Part shown: one piece after another, positions 10,677-18,284 of the stretch
Position numbering within the stretch: position 1 is the first letter of the stretch
Layout of the letters: each line of letters begins with the position of its first letter
Origin: an uncultured Roseovarius sp.
GTDB lineage: Bacteria > Pseudomonadota > Alphaproteobacteria > Rhodobacterales > Rhodobacteraceae
NCBI GenBank assembly: GCA_951812895.1
Contig: OX638333.1
Coordinates: 1,602,366 to 1,666,365, forward strand
Reading direction: 5' to 3'
DNA: 64,000 nucleotides
Translations under genes and position numbers: made by a program
The notes under the pieces: generated by a model
Databases searched by the model: none
What the model saw: the letters and a program-made list of their open reading frames with translations, nothing else
What the model was told of the DNA's origin: nothing

Positions 10677-11725
10677 GAGCTTCGTCCTGAAAATCTGAAT
10701 CGAAGGAATTCACAGACGGTTTGATTTGTGATTCACCATGATTGGAGGTGGATCATGGGCAAATCACTTTCGTTGGACAGTCGGGAAAGGGTTGTCGCGC
10801 TGGTCGAAGATTGCCTGTCTTGCAATGAGGCGGCGCACCGGCTCAGGATTTCGGCTGCGAGAGCGGTTCGGATAGTGCAGCGCAAGAAGCGGACTGGCGG
10901 GGTGCTGGCCGCGCCGCACGGCAGCCCGCGGCGCAGCAAGCTGGACGCAGTGTCGGGCTGGCTCAAGGCGCGCGTCGAAGTGGAGCCGGACATCACGATG
11001 CCGGAACTTGTCGATGAACTGACGACGGCGCTTGGGCTACGGGCGACACCGGCCATGCTGTCGCGCCACTTGATCCATCGTCTCGAGTTCACATATAAAA
11101 AAATCGCTGATCGCGACGGAAAGGCTACGCAAAAAGGTGCGCGCGGCACGATACGAATGGCGCCACCGGCGGATGCCGAGGACGCGCCTTGAGCCGCACC
11201 GGTTGGTTATTATCGACGAAACAGCTGTCACCACCAAGATGACGCGCCTGCGTGGTCGGTGCCCGCGCGGGACACGGCTGGAAGCAGATGCGCCCTTCGG
11301 CCATTGGCGCACGCAAACCTTCATCGCTGGGCTGCGCGTCGATGAATTGACCGCACCTTGAGTGCTGGATGGTCCCATGAATCGGGCCTCGTTCGATATC
11401 TAAATCGAGACCCAGCTTGCACCGGTCTTGCAGCCCGGCGACGTGGTGATTGCGGATAACCTATCATCGCACAAATCCGCCCGCGCGCAGGCTTGCCTGA
11501 ATGCACATGGCAATTGGATGCTCTTCTTGCCACCCTACAGCCCTGACCTGAACCCGATCGAAATGGCTTATGCCAAACTCAAGGCGCATCTGTGTCGTTT
11601 CAAAGCCCGAACCTTCGAAATGCTATTCCAGTCAGTCGCCAAAACCTGCGAACTCTTCCCCCCTGATGAATGCGAAAGCTTCTTCAGGGCTGCCGGTTAT
11701 GTTGCAGATTAAATGGGCGATGCTC
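10677..11725 (+). mobile_element. IS630-family element, decayed
   Basis: The ends are visible. The left end reads TA-GAGCTTCGTCC and the right end, on the other strand, reads TA-GAGCATCGCCC, so terminal repeats match with few differences and are flanked by the TA dinucleotide typical of IS630 insertion (TA at 10675-10676 and 11726-11727). The element is about 1,049 bp and carries one broken transposase gene. It sits between the 177-aa gene and the M23 gene of the left cluster, so it may have cut an operon in two. Confidence 0.85.
10755..11712 (+). pseudogene. IS630 transposase, frameshifted with two internal stops
   Basis: Reading starts at the ATG at 10755 after a good GGAGG. The first frame holds the helix-turn-helix part up to the TYKK sequence. 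At a run of seven A (around 11096-11102) the expected continuation (SLIATERLRKKV) lies in another frame. In that second frame the DDE catalytic parts are all visible: IDETAVTTKM, VIADNLSSHK and NPIEMAYAKLK. It also contains an in-frame TGA at 11359-11361 and TAA at 11401-11403. The A-run shift could be programmed or by slippage, but the two nonsense codons make the gene dead. Confidence 0.85.
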
Positions 11726-11757
11726 TAGATTTTCTTTCTTAACCGGTTTTTTTGCAA

Positions 11758-12291
11758 TTACTGGATTCTTAGGTGAGCCTCGGTTACGCGCGGGTCTCTG
11801 GAAAAGTCCCAGTCTTCAGGATCAGGTGGTTTGGACCATAGGTTAGCCACGCGCCCACGAAAGTAAATATTCCAGAGGCTAAGGGAGTGATTAAAGCTCG
11901 GCACTTCGATCCGGAACTGGTGTTTGCTTCCGGGCGCGATAGCTGCGGCCGACGCTAAATCCTCTGATGTGTCCCCGGTGACTTCGCCTGAATGAATGCC
12001 GTAGATAAAGCCATCCTCTGGCCCGTGGGTTTCCCACGTGCAAAAAATAAACTGATACTCCAGAACGGTCAGATCGCTAGCAAGCGTGCCGATGTTGGAT
12101 GCTTCAACAACTAACCTTTCTGGAGTGAACTCAACCAAGCACTTTGGCTGCCTCGATTTGAACTCGGGCTTGTTTGTACGGTCGTTAGTCAATCCTTCGT
12201 CGCCTTCGTACAGCTCAAACATGACAAAGGCATCCTGCGGATTGTCATCATTGTCACCGATAATGATGTCGAGTGCCTCAAGGTCATTCAT
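11758..12291 (-). CDS. Hypothetical protein, 177 aa
   Basis: I chose the ATG at 12291 (MNDLEALDIIIGDNDD) because TAGGAG sits eight or nine bases upstream; the longer open frame continues into the upstream PLC-like gene in a frame that is not coding there. The start lies about 10 bases past the stop of that gene, so the two are coupled. The protein is acidic with beta-type hydrophobic patterning, and has no signal peptide or membrane segment. I do not recognise it. Its position between the PLC-like protein and the M23/giant pair (with IS630 inserted afterwards) suggests it belonged to the same cluster. Confidence 0.7.
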   Translation of the reverse strand: MNDLEALDIIIGDNDDNPQDAFVMFELYEGDEGLTNDRTNKPEFKSRQPKCLVEFTPERLVVEASNIGTLASDLTVLEYQFIFCTWETHGPEDGFIYGIHSGEVTGDTSEDLASAAAIAPGSKHQFRIEVPSFNHSLSLWNIYFRGRVANLWSKPPDPEDWDFSRDPRVTEAHLRIQ

Positions 12292-12301
12292 CAGAGTTCT
12301 C

Positions 12302-14101
12302 CTAAAAATAAATACTTCCGGGAGGCAGTTCGTCCCAAGGACGGAACCCAAAGCCACGATCACCATCAAGATCGAAATTGTAGACTGGGAAAGACCCTTC
12401 CAATAGGGCAATAGAGAAGTCTACCGCGTTTCCGAATCCGTTGGACTCTGCCAGTCGCTCCTCTAGGAACACGGTATCTTGCGGGGTAGGAGCCTGTCCC
12501 ATGTCATGGAGTAAAGCTTCAACATTAGGGTCAATTACGTTCGAGGGATCGATCATCCAATCTGGACGCAGTTTTCTGTCCAATGGCACCATTGGCAATG
12601 TGGCTGGTTGCTCAATGGAAGCCAGCAAATCTGGCGGCAAAAGCCAGTACATCCGAGTTTTCGGATTAGGTAGAGTCTGGCGTGGATAGGTATTGAACTC
12701 AAAGTGACCAGGAGTTGTGATCATGTCGTCCAGGAAACCGAACGATGAGAAATCGTCCTTACTCAAATAGCCCCATCCAACCAGGCACAGCATGGTTCGA
12801 ATGGCACTTACTATGAAATGTAACGCGGAGTTTATCAAGTAGAGTGCCCATCTGGGGGCGATGGTCACGATGCGTGTGATTACGGCAATCGGCAAGGTGG
12901 CAATCATGACCAGCAGAACAGCGCCTTTGGAGAGCCACGAGAACAGTGACTTAAGGAAGTCAGATATGTTCCCGGTCCATTTCGGTGGCGGTCCGGGATT
13001 GTTGGCTTTCAGAAGGTTTTTGATCTCATTCCAGACTTCTTTGAGGTTATCAGGAGGGGGAGTGGGACGTTCGATCGTCCCGTCGGTTGACAGGCGGAGG
13101 TAACGCTTAAGAAATTCGTATGCGAAAAGGAACTCATCTTTTTCTGGATATCCGTTCTGCAAATGCGAAGGGACGAAAGGCGGTTCGTAAACCCGGCGCA
13201 TTGAGTTTATAATCAACTCTGCAATTTCATTCTCTTCCTGCGCGGACACGCTAATCTGGGAATCCAGCCGAGCCGCCATAATGTCCCCACGAGCCTGTTT
13301 GTCCCAAAGCCAGCTATCTGCGATGGTTTCGACCACGAGGTGCCGATAAGCATGATTGCGAAATGGCCCGCCCACAAGGTGATTGATAAATGGATGACCT
13401 GTCACGTCACCCGCAACATGAGTCAAGTATCCTCGGGCGTAGGATAACTGCGCCTTGGTGCTGGCTGTAGATAATAGATCTTTCGCGAAATCACCAGTAT
13501 GCCGGTAATGTAAAAGGTCCATCCACCACCATTCGGAATAGTCACCGGGTGTCGTGGGCTGTTTCCACGCGCCGTCATCCGTGAATGGGTGGCCAAACAT
13601 CCGGAAAGGAAAGCCGTACTGATCTGTGGTGCTGATCGTCCAGGTTGGATCGGTAAATTTTGGGTCAATCGCAAATTCTGGTGGCAGATTTCCAATCTCT
13701 GAAAAAATCGGATTCTTTATGTTAACTGACCCCGCGCCCCAAGCAATTCCGAGTTTTGTGGCTAGGAACATAGCTTCCATTCCCACGTTAAATGTGTAAC
13801 CGAGATCCTTGTTTAAACCTCCACTCAACCAATCCGCTAAATCGTCAACGGGCTTGGAAAGTTCGTCTTTAATTTCGCTTAGTTTCTCTTTGATATCAGA
13901 GATCATCTCGAGCACCGAAAGCGCGATTTCGAATCCCTTTCGCAGCTCGGGTTTACTGGTGGCCGGATCAAACATGAACAACGTCGTATCAGGGCCCACA
14001 GCACCAAAATTTAGGGCTTCTGGGTGGAGGTCTGGGAATAGATCCGGTCGTTTTTTAGATGCCAATTCCGCGAATATGATATGTGATCCAAACTTTGGCA
14101 T
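12302..14101 (-). CDS. Zinc-dependent phospholipase C / S1-P1 nuclease-like protein with membrane segments
   Basis: The protein has 599 residues. The start (MPKFGSHIIFAEL) and the motif FGAVGPDTTLFMFDP (near residues 32-46) are those of the bacterial zinc-dependent phospholipase C family. So is the later histidine/aspartate-rich segment YLTHVAGDVTGHPFINH (near 225-241), which would hold a trinuclear zinc site. Family members hydrolyse phospholipids or nucleic acids. Residues of about 400-450 are very hydrophobic (two or three predicted membrane segments), which is not typical of the small secreted enzymes of this family and suggests membrane anchoring. There is no classical signal peptide. 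It is the first gene of the minus-strand cluster that includes the 177-aa protein and, beyond IS630, the M23 and giant genes. Confidence 0.7.
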   Translation of the reverse strand: MPKFGSHIIFAELASKKRPDLFPDLHPEALNFGAVGPDTTLFMFDPATSKPELRKGFEIALSVLEMISDIKEKLSEIKDELSKPVDDLADWLSGGLNKDLGYTFNVGMEAMFLATKLGIAWGAGSVNIKNPIFSEIGNLPPEFAIDPKFTDPTWTISTTDQYGFPFRMFGHPFTDDGAWKQPTTPGDYSEWWWMDLLHYRHTGDFAKDLLSTASTKAQLSYARGYLTHVAGDVTGHPFINHLVGGPFRNHAYRHLVVETIADSWLWDKQARGDIMAARLDSQISVSAQEENEIAELIINSMRRVYEPPFVPSHLQNGYPEKDEFLFAYEFLKRYLRLSTDGTIERPTPPPDNLKEVWNEIKNLLKANNPGPPPKWTGNISDFLKSLFSWLSKGAVLLVMIATLPIAVITRIVTIAPRWALYLINSALHFIVSAIRTMLCLVGWGYLSKDDFSSFGFLDDMITTPGHFEFNTYPRQTLPNPKTRMYWLLPPDLLASIEQPATLPMVPLDRKLRPDWMIDPSNVIDPNVEALLHDMGQAPTPQDTVFLEERLAESNGFGNAVDFSIALLEGSFPVYNFDLDGDRGFGFRPWDELPPGSIYF

Positions 14102-14402
14102 TTACCTGAAACCTCAAAAGAAAACTGAACATGATACAACTTAAAGTTTACGCCAGCCATCCGCGGCCCGTCAAGGTGGAAAACCTCGTGTTGAATTTGT
14201 TTCGGTTTTTCAATTGTTTTTAGGAATTGATCATCTGGAATTTCGTTGTGCATGAGGCCTTGATCTAATTTTAAGCGTATTTATCACTCACAACTCGGGG
14301 CGTTCCATTTCTGCGATAGGATTTTTGTCACCAGCGAAAACATTCTTTTTCGTCAGCCATCGAAAGCAGCCATTGGTGCAACTGCAGCGAAAGCACACTT
14401 CG
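14102..14402. other. Intergenic region upstream of the PLC-like gene
   Basis: About 300 bp without a convincing gene. It should hold the promoter of the minus-strand cluster starting at 14101. The short frames here have no ribosome site and look non-coding. Confidence 0.5.
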
Positions 14403-14406
14403 TCCG

Positions 14407-15923
14407 GATAGTGTTGAAAAAGTCTGTTGATTGGTTGCTGGTGTCCTGATTCACTTGTTTTGAGAGTGGGAGGGCGCGGCGATGATGGGACCGAGGCAGG
14501 TGGCGCAAGGTGCGTTGTTTTATGAGTTCTCAATCGAAGAGTTCGTGCCGCAGGATCACCCGATGCGTGGGATTGATCGCTGCCTTGATCTTACCGAAGT
14601 GCGCCCAATGCTTGCGCCGTATTACAGCTCGCATGGTCGTCCGTCGATTGACCCTGAGCTGCTGATCCGCATGCTGCTGTTGGGATACTGCATGGGCATC
14701 CGCTCCGAGCGGCGGCTTTGCGAAGAGATACATGTCAATCTGGCGTACAGGTGGTTTTGCAAGCTGGACCTGGCCGATCCGGTGCCTGACCATTCGTCGT
14801 TCTCAAAGAACCGTCATGGCCGTTTCCGGGAGAGCGGATTGTTCCGTCATTTGTTCGAGACAGTTTTGCAGCGCTGCATGGATGAAGGTCTTGTCGGTGG
14901 CCACAGCTTTGGCGTTGACGCCAGCCTGATACCCGCGAATGCAAACCAGACACGCGGCATTGATAACAAGGAAGGCCTGCCACCTGAACTGACCTCTCGT
15001 GTTCTGGACGAGTACCTCGAAACGCTGGATGATGCCGCATTCGGCGCGTCCACCAAAGTCGTCCCCAAATACATATCACCTGTCGATCCCGCTGCACGCT
15101 GGACAGGCGCAGATGGCGGGGCAGCCTTCTTTGCCTATTCCACCAACTATATGGTGGATTTGGACAATGCGGTGATCGTGGACGTGGAACCTTCGGTTCC
15201 GATCCGAACCGCTGAGGCGTTTGCCGCACGGCGCATGATCGACCGGATCACAGACCGCTTCGACATGACACCAGACAAACTGGTTGGCGATACGGGCTAC
15301 GGGTCAGCAGAGATGCTGGGATGGTTGGTGGAAGAGCGTGGCATCGCTCCGCACATTCCGGTCTGGGACAAATCGAAACGGACGGACGGGACGTTCTCAC
15401 GAGAAGATTTTGTTTATGACCCCGCGACCGACAGCTACACCTGTCCGGGCGGCAAGGTATTGCAGACCTATCGCCGGAACTTCTCAACGCCACGAAAAGC
15501 AAATGGCGGCAAAGACGGCTTCATCAGATACCGCGCCTCCAAACATGACTGCGACATATGCCCTTTGAAACCGCAATGCTGTCCGAAAGACAACGGGAGA
15601 CGCCTGATGCGCTCTGTGCACGAAGCTGCTCGAGACGTCGCACGCGATATCCGAAAAACCGACGCTTACATGACCTCATTCATTCAGAGGCGGAAAGTCG
15701 AGATGCTCTTCGCCCATCTGAAGCGATACATCGGAGTGCGGATGATGCGACTTCGAGGACCTAAAGGCGCATATGAACAGTTCCAGCTAGCAGCCACGGC
15801 ACAAAACCTCAGGAAACTCGCAAAACTGGCCCCTACACCAGCCCCCACATGAAGAAGGGGCGCGTCACCCCAAATCTCGACAGCCGCCAAACCAGCCAAA
15901 ACATCGACTTCTTCAACACTATC
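14407..15923 (+). mobile_element. IS1182-type insertion sequence, apparently intact, with 4-bp target duplication
   Basis: The terminal inverted repeats are GATAGTGTTGAAAAAGTC at 14407-14424 and its near-perfect complement GACTTCTTCAACACTATC at 15906-15923 (one mismatch in 18). The flanking tetranucleotide TCCG is present on both sides (14403-14406 and 15924-15927), consistent with a target duplication. The 1,517-bp element holds a single uninterrupted transposase gene, which suggests a recent arrival. Confidence 0.9.
14482..15852 (+). CDS. IS1182-family transposase (DUF772 N-terminal domain)
   Basis: 456 residues, full length. The N-terminal part (FSIEEFVPQDHPMRGID, then PSIDPELLIRMLLLGY) is the DUF772 domain of IS1182/IS5-like transposases. 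A DDE-type core follows: FGVDASLIPANAN gives one acidic residue, LVGDTGYGSAEML the second, and the C-terminal KVEMLFAHLKRYIG the glutamate-containing helix. A cysteine cluster near 345-365 (CDICPLKPQCC) is also usual in this family. The frame is intact and the element is bounded by good repeats, so it may be active. Confidence 0.92.
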   Translation: MMGPRQVAQGALFYEFSIEEFVPQDHPMRGIDRCLDLTEVRPMLAPYYSSHGRPSIDPELLIRMLLLGYCMGIRSERRLCEEIHVNLAYRWFCKLDLADPVPDHSSFSKNRHGRFRESGLFRHLFETVLQRCMDEGLVGGHSFGVDASLIPANANQTRGIDNKEGLPPELTSRVLDEYLETLDDAAFGASTKVVPKYISPVDPAARWTGADGGAAFFAYSTNYMVDLDNAVIVDVEPSVPIRTAEAFAARRMIDRITDRFDMTPDKLVGDTGYGSAEMLGWLVEERGIAPHIPVWDKSKRTDGTFSREDFVYDPATDSYTCPGGKVLQTYRRNFSTPRKANGGKDGFIRYRASKHDCDICPLKPQCCPKDNGRRLMRSVHEAARDVARDIRKTDAYMTSFIQRRKVEMLFAHLKRYIGVRMMRLRGPKGAYEQFQLAATAQNLRKLAKLAPTPAPT

Positions 15924-16086
15924 TCCGCAGTGTTGCCATTGACCAGCGCGTGTTTTCGTGGCGGATGCTGCACCCGAAACCATAGATGACTTGGCGGCAT
16001 GTCGCGACAATTCGCTGGATGTACATAAGTGAACATAGCGGAACATCGGACAGGAGAGGACCCGCACACTCAAGATAATCATTTGA

Positions 16087-16368
16087 TTTCAAATTCTTAT
16101 CTCTCATGTGGTTTTGGTGAATACCCACATTGATGCCCCCGCATCGCTATTTATTGAGAGGTTCGAGTACCTTACAGGGAGCCACCCGCAAAACATTGAA
16201 CCTCATAGAGGAACATACAATACCCTTGAGCGAGCGACAATCGCGTTGATCGAAGTCGCCATCTATCCCGAAATTTGGCGCTCTCCTCATGTAAGTTACC
16301 TTCGAAAGCTGGATTGGAAAGGACCTGAATTTGACGGGGCCCAATTCTTGTTGCGCAACGCTCACTAG
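16087..16368 (+). pseudogene. Possible 3' fragment of a gene of unknown function
   Basis: An open frame of about 94 codons ends at 16368 and has protein-like composition (TLERATIALIEVAIYPEIW). It has no ATG or ribosome site at its start; the only candidate starts are GTG codons from 16108. It begins shortly after the right end of the IS1182 element, so it may be the tail of a gene truncated by rearrangement. No family recognised. Confidence 0.3.
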
Positions 16369-16406
16369 ACTCGACCCTTTTCGGATATTTGGTAGAGTCC
16401 GAGTAT

Positions 16407-16580
16407 ATGAAAAATGACATTGTTAAAGAAATTATGCGCAAGCGTCGGATCCCAGAAATTCATCGTGAAACGATCCAAGAAGTTCTGACGAGTGATGATC
16501 CAGAATCTATTATTGATCAGCTCGATGTTCTGGAAGCTCATTGCTATCGAATGGACCCTTGCCACCCTCGATATGTTTAA
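16407..16580 (+). CDS. Small hypothetical protein, 57 aa
   Basis: ATG at 16407 opens a 57-residue frame (MKNDIVKEIMRKRRIPEIHR...). The protein is charged, helix-rich and probably cytoplasmic. It lies just downstream of the fragment at 16087-16368 and upstream of the alpA-like gene. The ribosome site is weak. Composition is the only support for coding. Confidence 0.35.
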   Translation: MKNDIVKEIMRKRRIPEIHRETIQEVLTSDDPESIIDQLDVLEAHCYRMDPCHPRYV

Positions 16581-16728
16581 TCGTAGGTTCAGCGGTTTCA
16601 GCCTCTCAAATTCGCCTTGCCCATTCGGCAATAGCCCTCGCGTCTACTAATATTCTCGTCAGATCAACGACTGCACGCTATGATTGCGCCACCTGGAACC
16701 GGGCAACCGAAACCGGGGCATCGCGATG

Positions 16729-16745
16729 CTCCTTATATTAAGGAG
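16729..16745 (+). promoter_or_regulatory. Inverted repeat covering the alpA-like ribosome site
   Basis: CTCCTTA-TAT-TAAGGAG is a perfect 7-bp inverted repeat whose right arm is the Shine-Dalgarno sequence of the alpA-like gene at 16754. As RNA it would hide the ribosome site; as DNA it could be an operator. The copy of the gene at 52138 lacks it. Confidence 0.5.
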
Positions 16746-16753
16746 TTATCGTG

Positions 16754-16933
16754 ATGAGGATACTATCGAAGAAGGAGTTGAAAGGGCTGGTTCTGTACTC
16801 CCCGCAACACATCGCCAGACTGGAGAAAGCAGGCGAATTCCCCAAGCGGGTAAAGCTGGGCTCGAACCGGGTGGGTTGGGTTGAACAGGAAGTGCTGGAT
16901 TGGCTTCTGGAACGCCTGAACAAACGAGAGTAA
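16754..16933 (+). CDS. AlpA-like helix-turn-helix regulator, copy 1 (59 aa)
   Basis: A small MerR/AlpA-type DNA-binding protein: LVLYSPQHIARLEKAGEFPKR is the helix-turn-helix and VGWVEQEVLDWLLERL the C-terminal wing/helix. AlpA proteins regulate excision or integrase genes of prophages and islands. I start at ATG 16754; a GTG lies one codon earlier. Two near-identical relatives are in the window (5'-truncated at 27432-27577, intact at 52138-52323). The sequence just after the stop forms two tandem hairpins that are conserved at the truncated copy. It is likely a relic or regulator of one of the mobile elements stacked here. Confidence 0.8.
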   Translation: MRILSKKELKGLVLYSPQHIARLEKAGEFPKRVKLGSNRVGWVEQEVLDWLLERLNKRE

Positions 16934-16941
16934 CCACTGAT

Positions 16942-16985
16942 GCTCCATCTGGAGCAGGGCGGCCCGGAGGTGCACACTTCGGGTC
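16942..16985 (+). repeat. Tandem hairpins after alpA copy 1, shared with 27581-27626
   Basis: First hairpin: GCTCC-ATCT-GGAGC (16942-16955). Second: GGCCCG and CGGGTC arms (16961-16966, 16980-16985) around GAGGTGCACACTT. The same pair follows the truncated alpA copy at 27.6 kb with a different first loop (TTTC) and a changed but still paired second stem. Conserved stems with variable loops suggest an RNA structure, perhaps a terminator. Confidence 0.6.
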
Positions 16986-17100
16986 GTCTCGGCCCAAAGC
17001 CGACCTCCAGCGCCCACCTACTATGCTGCGGTGCGGCCCGTCATACCTGCCATTCGTTCACAGCGCAGCAATTTCAGATTTCCAACGACTGCACCGCGGA

Positions 17101-17118
17101 GATACTGTTGAAAAAGTC
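17101..17118 (+). repeat. Solitary IS1182-type terminal repeat
   Basis: GATACTGTTGAAAAAGTC matches the left end of the IS1182 element at 14407-14424 in 17 of 18 positions, but no transposase follows. It is a solo end left by a deleted second copy. Together with the tandem hairpins it is all I see between 16934 and 17255. Confidence 0.7.
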
Positions 17119-17255
17119 GGACTTCGAGAATTGGCGAAAATTCGCAAAATGACTAACCTTCCGAAAACCAGCATTCGAATGCCCGGTATCCCAGAGCGAC
17201 CATTCGTGCACTTTGCAGCATTTAGAAATTCGTATGAACGCAACACGGGATAATT

Positions 17256-18284
17256 CTAGCTTTTGAATTTCCTGGTAAAGGTTTCTAGCCAAGTTTGCGA
17301 CATAGATGAAAACGGTGCTTCCGCCGCCGCCATATCTTTCAATGCCTTCAGCAATCTCTCACGATGTTCCTTCAGCGTTCGGATCGCAGCTTCAATCCGC
17401 TTCTGACCTTCATTCTCCGTTGCTGACACCTGCTGGAGTTCATTGGACAGTTTCAAGCACTTGATGGCCATATCCCCCAGAAACTCCAACCGATTGAGAA
17501 TTCGCGTGCGTTCCTGTAAAACCGCCAAACGGTTCAACCCATACACCTGGATCGACACTGCTCCGCGCGCGCTGATTCCGGCCTCGCGGGCTTTCCTTTC
17601 CACTTCGTGCGGGTCTTCAGCCGCCTCAGGCAGGGCATCGCGGCCTTCATCGCCATCGCTGGCACGGGCGAAAACCAACCCAATATGGCGACCGTCCGGA
17701 TCGATATGAAACCGCAAATGGTCGCCCGGGTTATCCTTGCATGGGTTGAGAAGCAAGGGGTTTTCCCCATTCAGATCGCCAAAGCCCGACCCCTCCGGTC
17801 GTTTCATCACGTGATTGCCCACAACCGGGAAAACTGAATTCTTACCGGTCTTAATGTTGGCCATATCGCCGGTTATTGCCCCGGATGCTAAGACCCGAAG
17901 ACTGGACATATTGGCGGGCGTGCGCTGAAACCTGCGCCTGTTGCATTCAAGACAACTGGGCAGCAGGTTTCCCCAATTTGCCGCAAGCCACCAATAACCC
18001 TTGTGCCCATCCACGCCGTCGACCTCACCTTTAGGGCGGAAATGTTCGATATCCACCGGCCCGCTTACGTCATAGCGGCTTTCGCAATAGGCACATTTGC
18101 CGTGAAACAGCTGCTCAAGCGCATGGCGCACATCCGACCGCTTGTAGGCGCGAAACGTGAACCCCGACACCGTGTCCTTGTCTTCGACATGTTTGGCCGC
18201 GCGCTCGATCTCCCGCGCGCCTGGGCAATCATTCCCGATCAGCCCCTGTGGCGGCTCGACATCCTTGCGATCAACCCGGCGCAT
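17256..18284 (-). CDS. HNH endonuclease, TIGR02646/PtuB-like
   Basis: I start at ATG 18284 (AGGGA upstream), 14 bases before the stop of the ATPase gene; the longer frame would overlap it by 134 bases. The 342-residue protein has a complete HNH site with zinc knuckles: Cys64-x2-Cys67, then DIEHFRPKG (Asp78, Glu80, His81), NWGNLLPSC with Asn103 and Cys111-x2-Cys114-Asn115. The domain continues with LLLNPCKDNPGDHLRF and LNR-type segments of the TIGR02646 family and ends in a charged helical tail. PtuB nucleases pair with PtuA ATPases in Septu anti-phage defence, and an ATPase gene is directly upstream and overlapping. Most likely the DNA-cutting effector of a Septu-like pair. Confidence 0.8.
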   Translation of the reverse strand: MRRVDRKDVEPPQGLIGNDCPGAREIERAAKHVEDKDTVSGFTFRAYKRSDVRHALEQLFHGKCAYCESRYDVSGPVDIEHFRPKGEVDGVDGHKGYWWLAANWGNLLPSCLECNRRRFQRTPANMSSLRVLASGAITGDMANIKTGKNSVFPVVGNHVMKRPEGSGFGDLNGENPLLLNPCKDNPGDHLRFHIDPDGRHIGLVFARASDGDEGRDALPEAAEDPHEVERKAREAGISARGAVSIQVYGLNRLAVLQERTRILNRLEFLGDMAIKCLKLSNELQQVSATENEGQKRIEAAIRTLKEHRERLLKALKDMAAAEAPFSSMSQTWLETFTRKFKS

